A DNA stretch of 50,648 nt from Bacillota bacterium (GTDB lineage: Bacteria > Bacillota > Negativicutes > Sporomusales > UBA7701), in the NCBI GenBank assembly GCA_023415775.1, contig JAEZJM010000034.1, positions 1-50,648 of the forward strand. The letters are read 5' to 3'. The notes beneath the pieces are model-generated. The model did not search any database, was not told the DNA's origin, and saw only the letters and a list, made by a program, of their open reading frames with translations. Below, one piece after another: positions 32,609 to 40,446 of the stretch. Within the stretch, counting starts at the first letter, position 1. Each line of letters starts with the position of its first letter. Made by a program: the position numbers and the translations under genes.

Positions 32609-32647
32609 CGCCGGTTGTTCATAGAACAACCGGCGTATATTTTTTTT
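32609..32647 (+). terminator. Terminator after the BrxF-like gene
   Basis: CGCCGGTTGTTC / GAACAACCGGCG with an ATA loop, then TATATTTTTTTTC. Confidence 0.9.
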
Positions 32648-32715
32648 CGCTCCTGGCGAAAATAATTTTTACGCGCAGGAGGATTTTTTTGACGCGCATA
32701 TAATATAATAAATAT

Positions 32716-32736
32716 CAAACAATAATAATTATCGAT
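32716..32736. promoter_or_regulatory. PerR/Fur-like operator before the peroxiredoxin gene
   Basis: CAAACAATAATAATTATC (32716-32733) is identical to the 18-mer before rubrerythrin, with the ATAAT-A-ATTAT core of a PerR box. It lies just upstream of AAGGAGG of the peroxiredoxin gene, in an AT-rich stretch with several TATAAT-like sequences. Confidence 0.65.
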
Positions 32737-32751
32737 TAAGGAGGAATACAT

Positions 32752-33288
32752 ATGTCCGCCAAGGTAGGCCAGAAAGCTCCCGATTTTGCCATGCCGACGA
32801 CCAAGAACCTGGAGGCGCTCGACCATGTCGCCAAGCTGGCCGATTTTCAGGGGAAGTGGCTGGTGTTGTTCTTCTATCCGCTCGATTTCACGTTCGTGTG
32901 CCCGACCGAGATCCGCGGCTTCAATTCCCGGCTCGCCGAGTTCCGCGCCACGGGGGCGGAGATTCTGGGGGTGAGCGTGGACAGCGTCTACAGCCACCGG
33001 GCGTGGGTGAAAAGTTCGCCGGCCGATGGCGGCCTGGGCGGCCTGGATTATCCGCTGGCGTCCGATATCACGAAGGATGTCGCCCGCCGCTACGGGGTGC
33101 TGGTGGAGGAGGAGGGCATCGCGCTGCGCGGCCTGTTCATCATCGACCCCGAAGGGGTATTGCGTTATGCGGTGGTGAGCGATCTGAATGTGGGCCGCAG
33201 CGTGGACGAGACGCTCAGGGTGCTGCAGGCGCTGCAGAGCGGGGGGATGTGCCCCATAGATTGGCACCCCGGCGACCGGACTCTGTAG
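32752..33288 (+). CDS. 2-Cys peroxiredoxin (AhpC/TSA family)
   Basis: A 178-residue thiol peroxidase. The peroxidatic Cys50 lies in FYPLDFTFVCPTE, and the resolving Cys167 in GGMCPIDWHPG, so it is a typical 2-Cys enzyme of the AhpC/Prx1 type. The C-terminus is short: it ends GDRTL where eukaryotic Prx has a longer YF-containing tail, suggesting resistance to over-oxidation. AAGGAGG precedes the ATG, and the PerR-like site suggests peroxide induction. No AhpF or thioredoxin reductase gene is adjacent, so the electron donor is unknown. Confidence 0.96.
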   Translation: MSAKVGQKAPDFAMPTTKNLEALDHVAKLADFQGKWLVLFFYPLDFTFVCPTEIRGFNSRLAEFRATGAEILGVSVDSVYSHRAWVKSSPADGGLGGLDYPLASDITKDVARRYGVLVEEEGIALRGLFIIDPEGVLRYAVVSDLNVGRSVDETLRVLQALQSGGMCPIDWHPGDRTL

Positions 33289-33299
33289 CGAAACGTTGT

Positions 33300-33424
33300 C
33301 GGCCGATGATAATGCCCTATCTGCTGCGTTGCTCCTCGGATTGCCCGCTTGACGTACGCAACCAAGTGCGCCGGCGCGGGCAATCCTCCGGTGCGCCTTG
33401 CATCTAGGGCATTCTGATCGGCCG
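33300..33424 (-). repeat. Hairpin element copy 5
   Basis: Arms CGGCCGATGATAATGCCCTA and TAGGGCATTCTGATCGGCCG pair with few mismatches. The core has CTGCTGCGTTGCTCCTCGG at one side and CCTCCGGTGCGCCTTGCAT at the other. The central hairpin is altered (GACGTACGCAACCAAGTGCGCC). Confidence 0.85.
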
Positions 33425-33447
33425 CGGCAAAGGACACGAAAGATCGG

Positions 33448-33471
33448 GGGACGCGGTAGCGTCCTCTTTTG
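33448..33471 (+). terminator. Weak terminator after hairpin copy 5
   Basis: GGGACGC / GCGTCCT with a GGTA loop, followed by CTTTTG. Confidence 0.5.
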
Positions 33472-33522
33472 CGTTTGTCCAGGGCGGCGGGCGGTTACAC
33501 TAGCGATACGGGAGGTGTGCAC

Positions 33523-34227
33523 GTGGGTGAACTGGGCTCGATCGCTTTCACTGTTCTGGCGACGATGGCGGTGCTTGTGGCCGTTTTGCTGGTGGCCGGC
33601 AAGCGGCAGATGGCCGACCTTACGCCGGTGGATTTCGCTCTGTCGATTACCGCCGGAACGGTGGCAGGGGCGAGCATAGCCGATCCCCGCATAAGCATGG
33701 GCCACGCGCTGGTAGCACTGGTGCTGCTTGGCGTGATCCAGGTCGCCGTCAGCTGGATTAGCCTGAAGTACCGGGGTGTGTATAGGCGGCTCAATTATTC
33801 GCCGGCGGTGGTGGTGGAGAACGGGCAGATTATCAAGGCCAATCTGCGGGGGGCGCGATTGACGGCCGAGATGCTGCTGCAGCTGCTGCGCGAGAAGGAT
33901 GTTTTCGATATTACCGAGGTTGAGCTGGCGGTGCTGGAGCCGACCGGCAGGCTGAGCGTGCTGAAGAAGGCGGAGTATCTGCCGGTGACCGCCAGCCGGC
34001 TGGGGCAGAAGGTGTCGCCCAACCGGGTGCTGGTGCCGGTGGTGCTGGAGGGGAAGCTGCAGGAGGAGTCGCTGGCGAAGCTGGGGTTTTCCGCCGGGCA
34101 GATAGACGATTTACGCGGCAGCTATGGCGCGCGGCTGGAGGATGTGTTCATCGCTCTGATGGACAGGGACGGGCAGATGCACGTCATTCGCGAGGATGTG
34201 ACGGAGAACGGCTCTTTCCTGCACTGA
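33523..34227 (+). CDS. DUF421 membrane protein (YetF/YrbG-like)
   Basis: A 234-residue protein. The start chosen is GTG at 33523, with GGGAGGTG 5 nt upstream. Three transmembrane helices lie in residues 1-85 with GKRQMADLTPVDFALSITAGTVAG between the first two. A soluble C-terminal domain follows, with SPAVVVENGQIIKANLRGARLTAEMLLQLLREKDVFD and LAVLEPTGRLSVLKK. This matches the DUF421/YetF pattern. Function unknown; in Bacillus several paralogues are sporulation or stress expressed. The next gene starts 52 nt later. Confidence 0.88.
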   Translation: MGELGSIAFTVLATMAVLVAVLLVAGKRQMADLTPVDFALSITAGTVAGASIADPRISMGHALVALVLLGVIQVAVSWISLKYRGVYRRLNYSPAVVVENGQIIKANLRGARLTAEMLLQLLREKDVFDITEVELAVLEPTGRLSVLKKAEYLPVTASRLGQKVSPNRVLVPVVLEGKLQEESLAKLGFSAGQIDDLRGSYGARLEDVFIALMDRDGQMHVIREDVTENGSFLH

Positions 34228-34279
34228 GCGGAGGAGTTAGGGACGCGGGCGGCGAAGGGGAGGGGTGAGGTGACTTAAT

Positions 34280-34807
34280 TTGACAAGAAAACAGCGGTTC
34301 GATTTCTGCCCGAAGTGCGGCGGGGCTCTCGCCCTGCGGCCGCGCCGCGAACGGGAGCGGCTGACGTGTTCGGCCTGCGGCTATGTTATGTACGAGAATC
34401 CGGTCGTCGGCGTGGCGGCGATCGTGCTGGACGGGGAGCGCATCCTGCTCGGCCGCCGGGCAGGGTGGTCGACCTATCCGGGGTTGTGGTGCATACCGTG
34501 CGGGTATGTGGAATATGATGAGGATGTGTATGCGGCGATAAAACGCGAATTTTGCGAGGAAACGGGGCTGAGCGTCGAGGTGGACGGGGTTTTCACCGTG
34601 CTTTCGAACTGGCACAATCCCGAGGCGCATACTGTGGGCATCTGGTTTGAGGCCCGCGTGACGGGCGGGGTGCCGGCGGCGGGGGACGACCTCGACGCGG
34701 TGGCGTATTTCCCGCTGGACGCGCCGCCGCCGCTGGCTTTTCCGACGGACGCGACGGTGCTCGGGATGCTGAAAGGACGCTTGAATTCGTCAGGTAGTAG
34801 TGTATAA
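34280..34807 (+). CDS. NUDIX hydrolase with N-terminal zinc ribbon
   Basis: A 175-residue protein starting at TTG behind GAGGTGA. The N-terminal zinc ribbon is CPKCGG and CSACGY (residues 9-33). The NUDIX box G-x5-E-x7-REFCEETGL spans about 74-96 and is complete. The zinc ribbon plus NUDIX arrangement recalls NudC-like NADH pyrophosphatases and ADP-ribose hydrolases, but the SQPWPFPxS motif of NudC is missing, so the substrate is open. Confidence 0.88.
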   Translation: MTRKQRFDFCPKCGGALALRPRRERERLTCSACGYVMYENPVVGVAAIVLDGERILLGRRAGWSTYPGLWCIPCGYVEYDEDVYAAIKREFCEETGLSVEVDGVFTVLSNWHNPEAHTVGIWFEARVTGGVPAAGDDLDAVAYFPLDAPPPLAFPTDATVLGMLKGRLNSSGSSV

Positions 34808-34819
34808 TTTATAATAGTG

Positions 34820-34949
34820 CCGCCGCGGGCGTTCAGAAGCCTCCAGATGCTAGGAAGCCCGAGAACGCGCAGCGCCGCGTACTCGGAACGTACGCAAGCA
34901 AGCGCTCGGAGGGCTGACAACGCAGATGGGGGCTTATCAACGGCCGCCT
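34820..34949 (+). repeat. Hairpin element copy 6
   Basis: Arms GCGTTCAGAAGCCTCC and GGGGGCTTATCAACGGC pair with one or two mismatches. The core has GCGCCGCGTACTCGGAACGTACGCAAGCAAGCGCT. The segment after the left arm (AGGAAGCCCGAGAACGCG) differs from the consensus, and the matching segment near the right arm has also changed (GGAGGGCTGACAACG). Confidence 0.83.
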
Positions 34950-34970
34950 AAGGTTTGGAGGAAATAATTT

Positions 34971-35768
34971 TTGAACGAGTATGTAATTGCAATCCTTATT
35001 GGCATCGTGGAGGGGCTGACCGAGTTTTTGCCAATCTCTTCGACCGGGCATATGATCCTGGCGGGGTCGCTGCTGGGCTACGAGGGGGAGAAGGCGAGCG
35101 TCTTCATGGTATTTATCCAGCTGGGGGCGATCCTGTCGGTCTTTATCCTGTACCGCGATAAGTTTCTGCGGATGATGGATCTCAGGCGCATCACGAGCAC
35201 CGACGGCCTGTCGGCCTGGCATGTGGCCGCAGGTATCGTGCCGGTGATGGGGGTGGGCTTCCTGCTCCATAAGCTTATAAAGACGTACCTGTTTTCCAAT
35301 TTCACGGTGATCGTCGGGCTGGTCGCCGGGGCGGTCGTGATGCTGGCGGCCGAGAAGGTCGCCAAGCGGCCGGTGACCCGCGATGTCGAGGATATGACGA
35401 TCAAACAGGCATTTTTCGTGGGGCTTTTTCAGATACTATCGCTGTGGCCGGGCTTTTCCCGCTCCGGTTCGACGATCGCCGGCGGGCTGTTGTTCGGGAT
35501 GAGCCGCACGGCGGCGGCTGAGTTTTCGTTCATCATCGCGGTGCCGCTGATGCTGGTGGCCTGCGTCTACGACCTGCTGAAGATACTGAACAAGCTGAAC
35601 GGCGACGACTTGGCGATGATCGCCGTCGGCTTCGTTGTGTCTTTTATCGTCGCTTATATTTCGATCGTGTGGTTTCTGCGCTTCCTGAACAAGTCGACGC
35701 TGGCGTCGTTCGCCTATTACCGCTTCGTGCTGGCGGCTGCGTCGTACTGGTATTTCTTTATGCGCTGA
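34971..35768 (+). CDS. uppP: Undecaprenyl-diphosphate phosphatase (UppP/BacA)
   Basis: A 265-residue membrane enzyme that recycles the cell-wall lipid carrier by dephosphorylating undecaprenyl diphosphate. Seven or eight transmembrane segments. Signature motifs are EGLTEFLPISSTGHMIL (residues 14-30) and PGFSRSGSTIAGGLLFGMSR near 163-182. The start is TTG behind GGAGGAAAT, just after hairpin copy 6. Loss of function usually raises bacitracin sensitivity. Confidence 0.97.
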   Translation: MNEYVIAILIGIVEGLTEFLPISSTGHMILAGSLLGYEGEKASVFMVFIQLGAILSVFILYRDKFLRMMDLRRITSTDGLSAWHVAAGIVPVMGVGFLLHKLIKTYLFSNFTVIVGLVAGAVVMLAAEKVAKRPVTRDVEDMTIKQAFFVGLFQILSLWPGFSRSGSTIAGGLLFGMSRTAAAEFSFIIAVPLMLVACVYDLLKILNKLNGDDLAMIAVGFVVSFIVAYISIVWFLRFLNKSTLASFAYYRFVLAAASYWYFFMR

Positions 35769-35794
35769 GCGCCTTAGTCCGGGGGATTTTAACG

Positions 35795-36682
35795 ATGGCA
35801 ATCGACTTGGTGAAGATGGCCGGGGCGGCGATCACGGCGAGGAGAGGTTCCGCGGGGAATGGGGTGCCTCGTTCCCGAAACGCCCTGGCGGGCGGCGCGG
35901 CGGAATATATTGTGCGCACCGGCGCGGGCGATACGCGCGTGCTCGTGTACAGGCCGGCGGGACAAGCCCGCGGGCCTTTGCCCGTTTTCGTGAGTTTTCA
36001 CGGCGGCGGGTTTGTGATGGGCAGCGCGGACGATGACGATGTGTGGTGCCGCAGGATCGCGGATATGGCGGAGTGCGCGGTTGTAAGCGCGGACTACCGG
36101 CTGGCGCCGGAGCACAGGTTCCCGGTGGCGCTGGAGGAGTGCTACGATGTGGCGAAGTGGGTATGCGCGGATGCAGACGGGCTGGGCGTCGACCCCGGCC
36201 GGCTGGCCGTCGGCGGCCACAGCGCGGGGGGGAACCTGGCGGCGGGGCTGTGCCTGCTGGCTAAGGAGCGGCGCGAGTTTTCCGTGGTGTATCAGGTGCT
36301 GGATTATCCGCCCCTCGATCTGACGGTCGACCCTTACGCGGCGGTGACCGGCGACAAGCTGATGACGCCCGCGGCGCGGAAGTTTTTCACCGCCTGCTAT
36401 GTGAGTGCGCCGCAGGATGTGCATAATCCGCTGCTTTCGCCGCTGCTGGCCGACGATCTTTCCGGGCTGCCGGCGGCGCTGGTGATCACGGCGGAGCACG
36501 ACCCGCTCCGCGGCGACGGGGAGCGGTACGCCGCGCGCCTGGAAGCGGCAGGGATAGAGGTAACATACCGGATGTTTCCCGGCTGCATGCACGCTTTTAC
36601 CCATTTCGGACCGAAGGAGGCGGCGCGGGCGGCGTGGGATCTGATCGCGGACAAGCTCCGCGCGGCGTTTGAGAAGGGATAG
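35795..36682 (+). CDS. Alpha/beta hydrolase, hormone-sensitive-lipase family
   Basis: A 295-residue esterase. The start chosen is ATG at 35795. The oxyanion-hole motif is FHGGGFVMGS near 67-76. The nucleophile motif is GGHSAGGNLA near 142-151 (Ser). The catalytic Asp is probably in AEHDPLRGDG and the His in GCMHAFTHF. ADYRLAPEHRFP fits the HSL (family IV) group. The first 40 residues are not typical. Substrate unknown. It lies 26 nt after uppP and ends in a strong terminator. Confidence 0.9.
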   Translation: MAIDLVKMAGAAITARRGSAGNGVPRSRNALAGGAAEYIVRTGAGDTRVLVYRPAGQARGPLPVFVSFHGGGFVMGSADDDDVWCRRIADMAECAVVSADYRLAPEHRFPVALEECYDVAKWVCADADGLGVDPGRLAVGGHSAGGNLAAGLCLLAKERREFSVVYQVLDYPPLDLTVDPYAAVTGDKLMTPAARKFFTACYVSAPQDVHNPLLSPLLADDLSGLPAALVITAEHDPLRGDGERYAARLEAAGIEVTYRMFPGCMHAFTHFGPKEAARAAWDLIADKLRAAFEKG

Positions 36683-36692
36683 GAAAATGATA

Positions 36693-36722
36693 AAGAGACC
36701 GTCGTTTGACGGTCTCTTTTGT
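36693..36722 (+). terminator. Terminator after the esterase gene
   Basis: AAGAGACCGTC / GACGGTCTCTT with a GTTT loop, followed by TTG. Confidence 0.88.
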
Positions 36723-36973
36723 GCTTGTAACAAGTCTTGGTCACGGGGAAGGTAGCCTGTGCGCCGGAGCTCCGACTGAACGCGCCGTAAGGCTCGGGCC
36801 GACACAGCCGTACCGTCGCCAACTGTCATCCGTGACAGATGGCTCCTCGCCCGTCCGTCCATGGACGGGCGTACGTTCGTGTTACCGGCCTGCTTCGCCA
36901 ACGGCGCGTAACAGCCTCCGCAACGGCGCAGCACGCCCGCCTTCCCCGGCGCTCCCCGGATTCCCGGATTGCC
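36723..36973. other. Structured GC-rich intergenic segment, function unknown
   Basis: A 250-nt stretch without a credible gene. It contains CTGTCA-TCCG-TGACAG (about 36824-36839), CGCCCGTCC / GGACGGGCG (36848-36871), and a GTTAC ... GTAAC-bounded hairpin after it. It looks like a structured RNA or an old repetitive element, and it touches hairpin copy 7 on its right side. No second copy is visible in the window. Confidence 0.45.
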
Positions 36974-37097
36974 GGGATTGGCTAGAAGGCCCTAGATGCA
37001 AGGCGCACCGGAAGAGCGCGCCGCGACGCGTACTCGGACGTACGCAAGCAAGCGCTCTGAGGAGCAACGCAGCAGATGGGGCTTTATCGCCAATCCC
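36974..37097 (+). repeat. Hairpin element copy 7
   Basis: Arms GGGATTGGCTAGAAGGCCC and GGGCTTTATCGCCAATCCC are complementary. The core is close to consensus: GATGCAAGGCGCACCGG, then AGCGC ... GCGCT around the GTAC-hairpin, then GAGGAGCAACGCAGCAGATG. Confidence 0.9.
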
Positions 37098-37104
37098 CTA
37101 GTAA

Positions 37105-37545
37105 TTACTCTACAGTTACCCGGAGGTCGACGGCGCGGTCGGTCTTGTCAGTATCCGGTATAATCTGCAATTCGCCTTGGCCGGCTTTGACGGCGGTGAA
37201 GACGACGCGGCCGTCCTGGCCGGTTTCCTGCTTCATGATGTCGCCGATGAAGTATTTGCCGGCGGATTTGAAGCGGGTGTTTTTGGTGAGGCCGGCGGCG
37301 GGCTGGAGGATGAGTTTTTCGCCGACTTTGAGGACGAGGTCGTTTTCGGAGAGCTGGACTTTATCGGTGTCGTTGTAGTTGTAAACGACTTTGACCTCCC
37401 CGGCGCCGGTCGACGGGCCGGAGGGCGCGGACGGCGAGGACGGGGAGCCGGTTTGGGTGAGGTTGACGCAGCCCCCGAGAAGCAGAGCTCCCGATAGCAG
37501 AAGTACGGCGAAGAAGTTGACTGATTTTGTGCGCATGGTGTTCAT
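37105..37545 (-). CDS. Small lipoprotein with an Ig-like domain
   Basis: A 146-residue protein. It has a signal peptide with lipobox LLGGC (Cys26), a Ser/Pro/Gly linker (about 30-48) and one predicted beta-sandwich domain (50-146). The domain has LSENDLVLKVGEKLILQP, TAVKAGQGELQI and RVTVE, which resembles inducible protease-inhibitor (chagasin-like) or BIG2-type folds. The LVLKVGE...L...AG...L pattern fits chagasin-like proteins loosely. AGGAGGT precedes the start. Function not assigned. Confidence 0.7.
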   Translation of the reverse strand: MNTMRTKSVNFFAVLLLSGALLLGGCVNLTQTGSPSSPSAPSGPSTGAGEVKVVYNYNDTDKVQLSENDLVLKVGEKLILQPAAGLTKNTRFKSAGKYFIGDIMKQETGQDGRVVFTAVKAGQGELQIIPDTDKTDRAVDLRVTVE

Positions 37546-37750
37546 CGAGACCTCCTGTTCGGTATTAATTATTTGTCACGTACTATTTAACGGCGCAGGC
37601 GGGGAAAGGTAACGGGACAGGGGCTGGCAATATGCGGCGGCTCTGGCGATATCCGGTGAATGGCGGGGAGGAAAAAAGCGGTGGCCGACGAAAGCTCTTT
37701 AATTGGTATTTTGGGGGAAATATAAAAGAAGCGAAGGAGGATGACAGACA

Positions 37751-38005
37751 ATGCAGCAGGAGATTTTCGCCGACGGCATCAGCGCCATCCATATAACCGG
37801 GAATCTTGTCCGCATCGATCTGATGACGGTGCAGCCTCACCTGACGGGCGGCGAAGGCCAGCCGGTCATCGACGTCAGCCGCAGGATAATCATGCCGCTG
37901 GAGGGCTTCGTGCAGGCGCTTTCGATTCAGGAGGACATCGTCAATCAGCTGATGGCGGCGGGAGTGATCACCAGGACGCCGCCGGAAGAGATGGGCGCGA
38001 TGTAG
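37751..38005 (+). CDS. Small soluble protein of unknown function
   Basis: An 84-residue protein with an evenly alternating beta pattern in the first half (ISAIHITGNLVRIDLMTV) and helical second half (PLEGFVQALSIQEDIVNQLMAAGVI). AAGGAGG lies 11 nt before the ATG. No signal peptide or cofactor motif. I do not recognise the family, although the VTGN-VRIDL...II-P-EGF layout feels conserved. A terminator follows, so it is its own transcription unit. Confidence 0.65.
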   Translation: MQQEIFADGISAIHITGNLVRIDLMTVQPHLTGGEGQPVIDVSRRIIMPLEGFVQALSIQEDIVNQLMAAGVITRTPPEEMGAM

Positions 38006-38028
38006 CGTCCTACGGGCATACAGCATAC

Positions 38029-38060
38029 AAAGGCTGCTCCATAACGGAGCAGCCTTTGTG
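38029..38060 (+). terminator. Terminator after the 84-residue gene
   Basis: AAAGGCTGCTCC / GGAGCAGCCTTT with an ATAAC loop. Confidence 0.8.
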
Positions 38061-38112
38061 TGTTTCCGGAGGGGCGGAAAACATATTTCGGGTCAAATTG
38101 TAGCCAAACTCA

Positions 38113-38232
38113 GGTTGTCGAGAAGGCTCCAGATGCAAGGCGCACCGGAAAAGCGCGCCGCGCCGCGTACTCGGACGTACGCAAGCAAGCGCTTTGAGGA
38201 GCAACGCAGCAGATGGGGTTTTATCGGCAACC
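38113..38232 (+). repeat. Hairpin element copy 8
   Basis: Arms GGTTGTCGAGAAGGCTCC and GGGGTTTTATCGGCAACC. The core is close to consensus. The right arm encodes, on the minus strand, the last three residues and the TAA stop of the metallo-beta-lactamase gene. Confidence 0.9.
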
Positions 38233-38961
38233 GATGAGGGCGGCGATGCGGGGGGCGGCGTTTGGCCCGTAAGCGCCGCCGTGGTAGCAGAGGACGGTGT
38301 CGATGTCGTAGGCGGCGAGTTTTTTGAGGGAGGCGAGGGCGGCGGGCATGTCGGGGGTGTGTTCGGGAGCGGGGCCGACGAGGGCGCCGTCGATGACGCG
38401 GAGCTGGTCGCCGGCGATGAGCAGGCGGCGGGATTTGATATAGAGGCAGATGTTGCCGGGCGTGTGGCCGGGGGCGTGGATGACTTCGAGGCCGCCGTGC
38501 CAGGGAAGAAGTTCGCCGTCTTCGAGGGCGCGCGCCACGGGGGCGTGGGGGAGGGCGGCGAAGGTGGCGGCCGCACTGGTGCGCAGCGCGGGAGGGAGAG
38601 CGGCGATGCGGGCGGCGATCTTTTCAGGGGTGAGCTTGTAGTCGGGGAGGGCGCCTTCGATGTAGGGCTTTTCGAGGCGGTGGGCGCAGACGAGGATGCC
38701 ATCGCCGGCGGCGAGGAGGTCGGGCAGGGCGCCGATGTGGTCCCAGTCCTGGTGGGTGAGGATGACGCGGCGGAGCTGGGGGAAGGGGACGCCGGCGCGC
38801 TCGATGGCCTGGCGGAGGCGGGGGAAGAGGCCGGGGTAGCCGGTGTCGACGAGGGTGGCGCCGTTTGCTTCGTCGCGGATGAGGACGGGGTGGATGGTGC
38901 TGGTGGTGCCGAAGACGTCGGCGTCGATGGCGAGGGCCTGGATGCCGGTGGTATCTGCCAT
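38221..38961 (-). CDS. Metallo-beta-lactamase-fold hydrolase
   Basis: A 246-residue MBL-fold enzyme. The metal-binding THQDWDHIG is near 70-78; further ligands are in APGHTPGNI near 145-153 and AGDQL near 170, with a final His in CYHGG. The Asp in position two of the Asp-x-Asp-His (QDWDH) is kept. Hydrolysis of a thioester or lactone is possible, but nothing fixes the substrate. The C-terminal residues and stop codon lie in hairpin copy 8, so the original 3' end was probably changed by the element. Confidence 0.88.
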   Translation of the reverse strand: MADTTGIQALAIDADVFGTTSTIHPVLIRDEANGATLVDTGYPGLFPRLRQAIERAGVPFPQLRRVILTHQDWDHIGALPDLLAAGDGILVCAHRLEKPYIEGALPDYKLTPEKIAARIAALPPALRTSAAATFAALPHAPVARALEDGELLPWHGGLEVIHAPGHTPGNICLYIKSRRLLIAGDQLRVIDGALVGPAPEHTPDMPAALASLKKLAAYDIDTVLCYHGGAYGPNAAPRIAALIGCR

Positions 38962-39166
38962 TGGTCGCGGGACGTTGTCCCGCCGTCACCTCCCGGTGTT
39001 GTTTTGTCAGGATAATTATACCACGCGCAAAGCGGGGGATTCGACTGGGGGCGGCTTATTGCCGGCGGCGGAACGGGGAAGATTATGGCGGGGGGCGGAC
39101 AGGAGGTATCGGGGCCGCGGGCGTCAAAATGTGTATTATAAGTCTGATTAGGTTACGGAGGTATTG

Positions 39167-40366
39167 ATGCGTTTTCTTTTCGCCATTTATTCGCTGCTGG
39201 CGTTGACGGTCTTTCTGAGTTGGCTCAATTACCGGCTGCTGGCGCGGCTGTTTATCTTCTGGCGCGGCCGGAAGGTGCGGTACGTTTATCTGCTGCTGAC
39301 GGCGGCCGCGGCGCTGGTGCTGGTGTTCGGCTGGCCGCACCGCCCCTGGTCGGCCGACCCGGCGCAGCAGTATCTTATTTTTCTTATATACGGGGCGTTG
39401 GTGTGGCTGGCCGGGCAGCTCGTGCTCATCGCTTTGCAGCCGCTGTTTTTCGTTATCGACCGCTGGGGCGGAGGGCGAAGGAAGGGGAAGGAGACGGGAC
39501 CGGCGGGGCCGGGGATGACCCGCCGCGCTTTTTTGAGCGGTGCGCTGGCGGCGGCGCCGCTGGCGGCGTTCGTGCCGGGGGCGCAGGGTATCTACAGTGC
39601 CCAGGTGGAGCTGGCGGTCGTCCGCCACGAGCTGAAGATGCCCGATCTGCCGCCCGGCCTGGACGGCTTCAGGATCGGCCAGGTGAGCGATACGCATGTG
39701 GGGCAGTATTTCGATCTGGCGAGGCTGGATGAGGTGTGCGCGCGCCTGCGGGACGAGCGGCCCGATCTGGTGGCGGTGACGGGCGATTTTGCCGACGATC
39801 TGCGGCAGATCGGCCCGGCGGTGGAAAGGCTGACCGCGCTGGCGAAGAGTGTGCCCCACGGGGTGTATTTCTGCTGGGGGAATCATGAGTATTTCCGCGA
39901 CCCCGGACTGATCGAGGCGACGCTGCGGGCGGGGGGGATAAAGATCCTCAAGGACGCGGCGGCGGAGGTCGTGCCGGGCGAGCGGCCGCTTTATCTGCTG
40001 GGGGTGGATTATCCGCCGGGCGAGAGCGCCCGCCGCAGTATGAATATCCCGGCAGAACGCCGGCGGGAGTGCTTGGCGGCCGCTAACCGGGGCGTGCCGG
40101 ACGCTGCGGTCCGGGTGTTGATCGCCCATCATCCCGATTTTATCATCGACGGGTTCGCCGGGAAGGTGCCGCTGACGCTGGCCGGGCATTCCCACGGCGG
40201 GCAGGTGGTGATCGGCGGCAAGCCGCTGGTGTCGCTGCATAAGTATGTGCGCGGCCTGTACCGGGAGGACGGGCTGTGGGGGTATGTGTCGAGCGGCGCG
40301 GGGCACTGGTTCCCCTTCAGGCTGGGGTGCCCGCCGGAGGTCAGCGTGTTTACGCTGCGGGCATGA
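39167..40366 (+). CDS. Membrane-anchored metallophosphoesterase (YkuE-like)
   Basis: A 399-residue protein. The start chosen is ATG at 39167, 5 nt after GGAGG. Three or four transmembrane helices lie in residues 1-105, then a linker with a Tat-like TRRAFLSGALAAAP. The calcineurin-like phosphoesterase domain starts near 160: VSDTHVGQ, VTGDFADD, GNHEYF, AHHPDF and GHSHGGQ, all five metal-binding blocks. Similar to YkuE-type phosphoesterases; the substrate, possibly a phospholipid or envelope phosphate ester, is unknown. It ends at a bidirectional terminator. Confidence 0.92.
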   Translation: MRFLFAIYSLLALTVFLSWLNYRLLARLFIFWRGRKVRYVYLLLTAAAALVLVFGWPHRPWSADPAQQYLIFLIYGALVWLAGQLVLIALQPLFFVIDRWGGGRRKGKETGPAGPGMTRRAFLSGALAAAPLAAFVPGAQGIYSAQVELAVVRHELKMPDLPPGLDGFRIGQVSDTHVGQYFDLARLDEVCARLRDERPDLVAVTGDFADDLRQIGPAVERLTALAKSVPHGVYFCWGNHEYFRDPGLIEATLRAGGIKILKDAAAEVVPGERPLYLLGVDYPPGESARRSMNIPAERRRECLAAANRGVPDAAVRVLIAHHPDFIIDGFAGKVPLTLAGHSHGGQVVIGGKPLVSLHKYVRGLYREDGLWGYVSSGAGHWFPFRLGCPPEVSVFTLRA

Positions 40367-40392
40367 GGTGCGCGTGGAGGATATTATGTAAG

Positions 40393-40418
40393 AAAACCCG
40401 CCGGAGGGCGGGTTTTTG
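40393..40418. terminator. Bidirectional terminator
   Basis: AAAACCCGCC / GGCGGGTTTT with a GGAG loop, between the convergent metallophosphoesterase and HD-GYP genes. Confidence 0.88.
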
Positions 40419-40446
40419 GTTTGGGGGCTTTATCGACAGCCTGGGG

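Noticed and set aside
36706..37101. Open frame running through the structured segment and hairpin copy 7
   Set aside because: It reads through a terminator and a repeat, has no ribosome binding site, and its product looks random.
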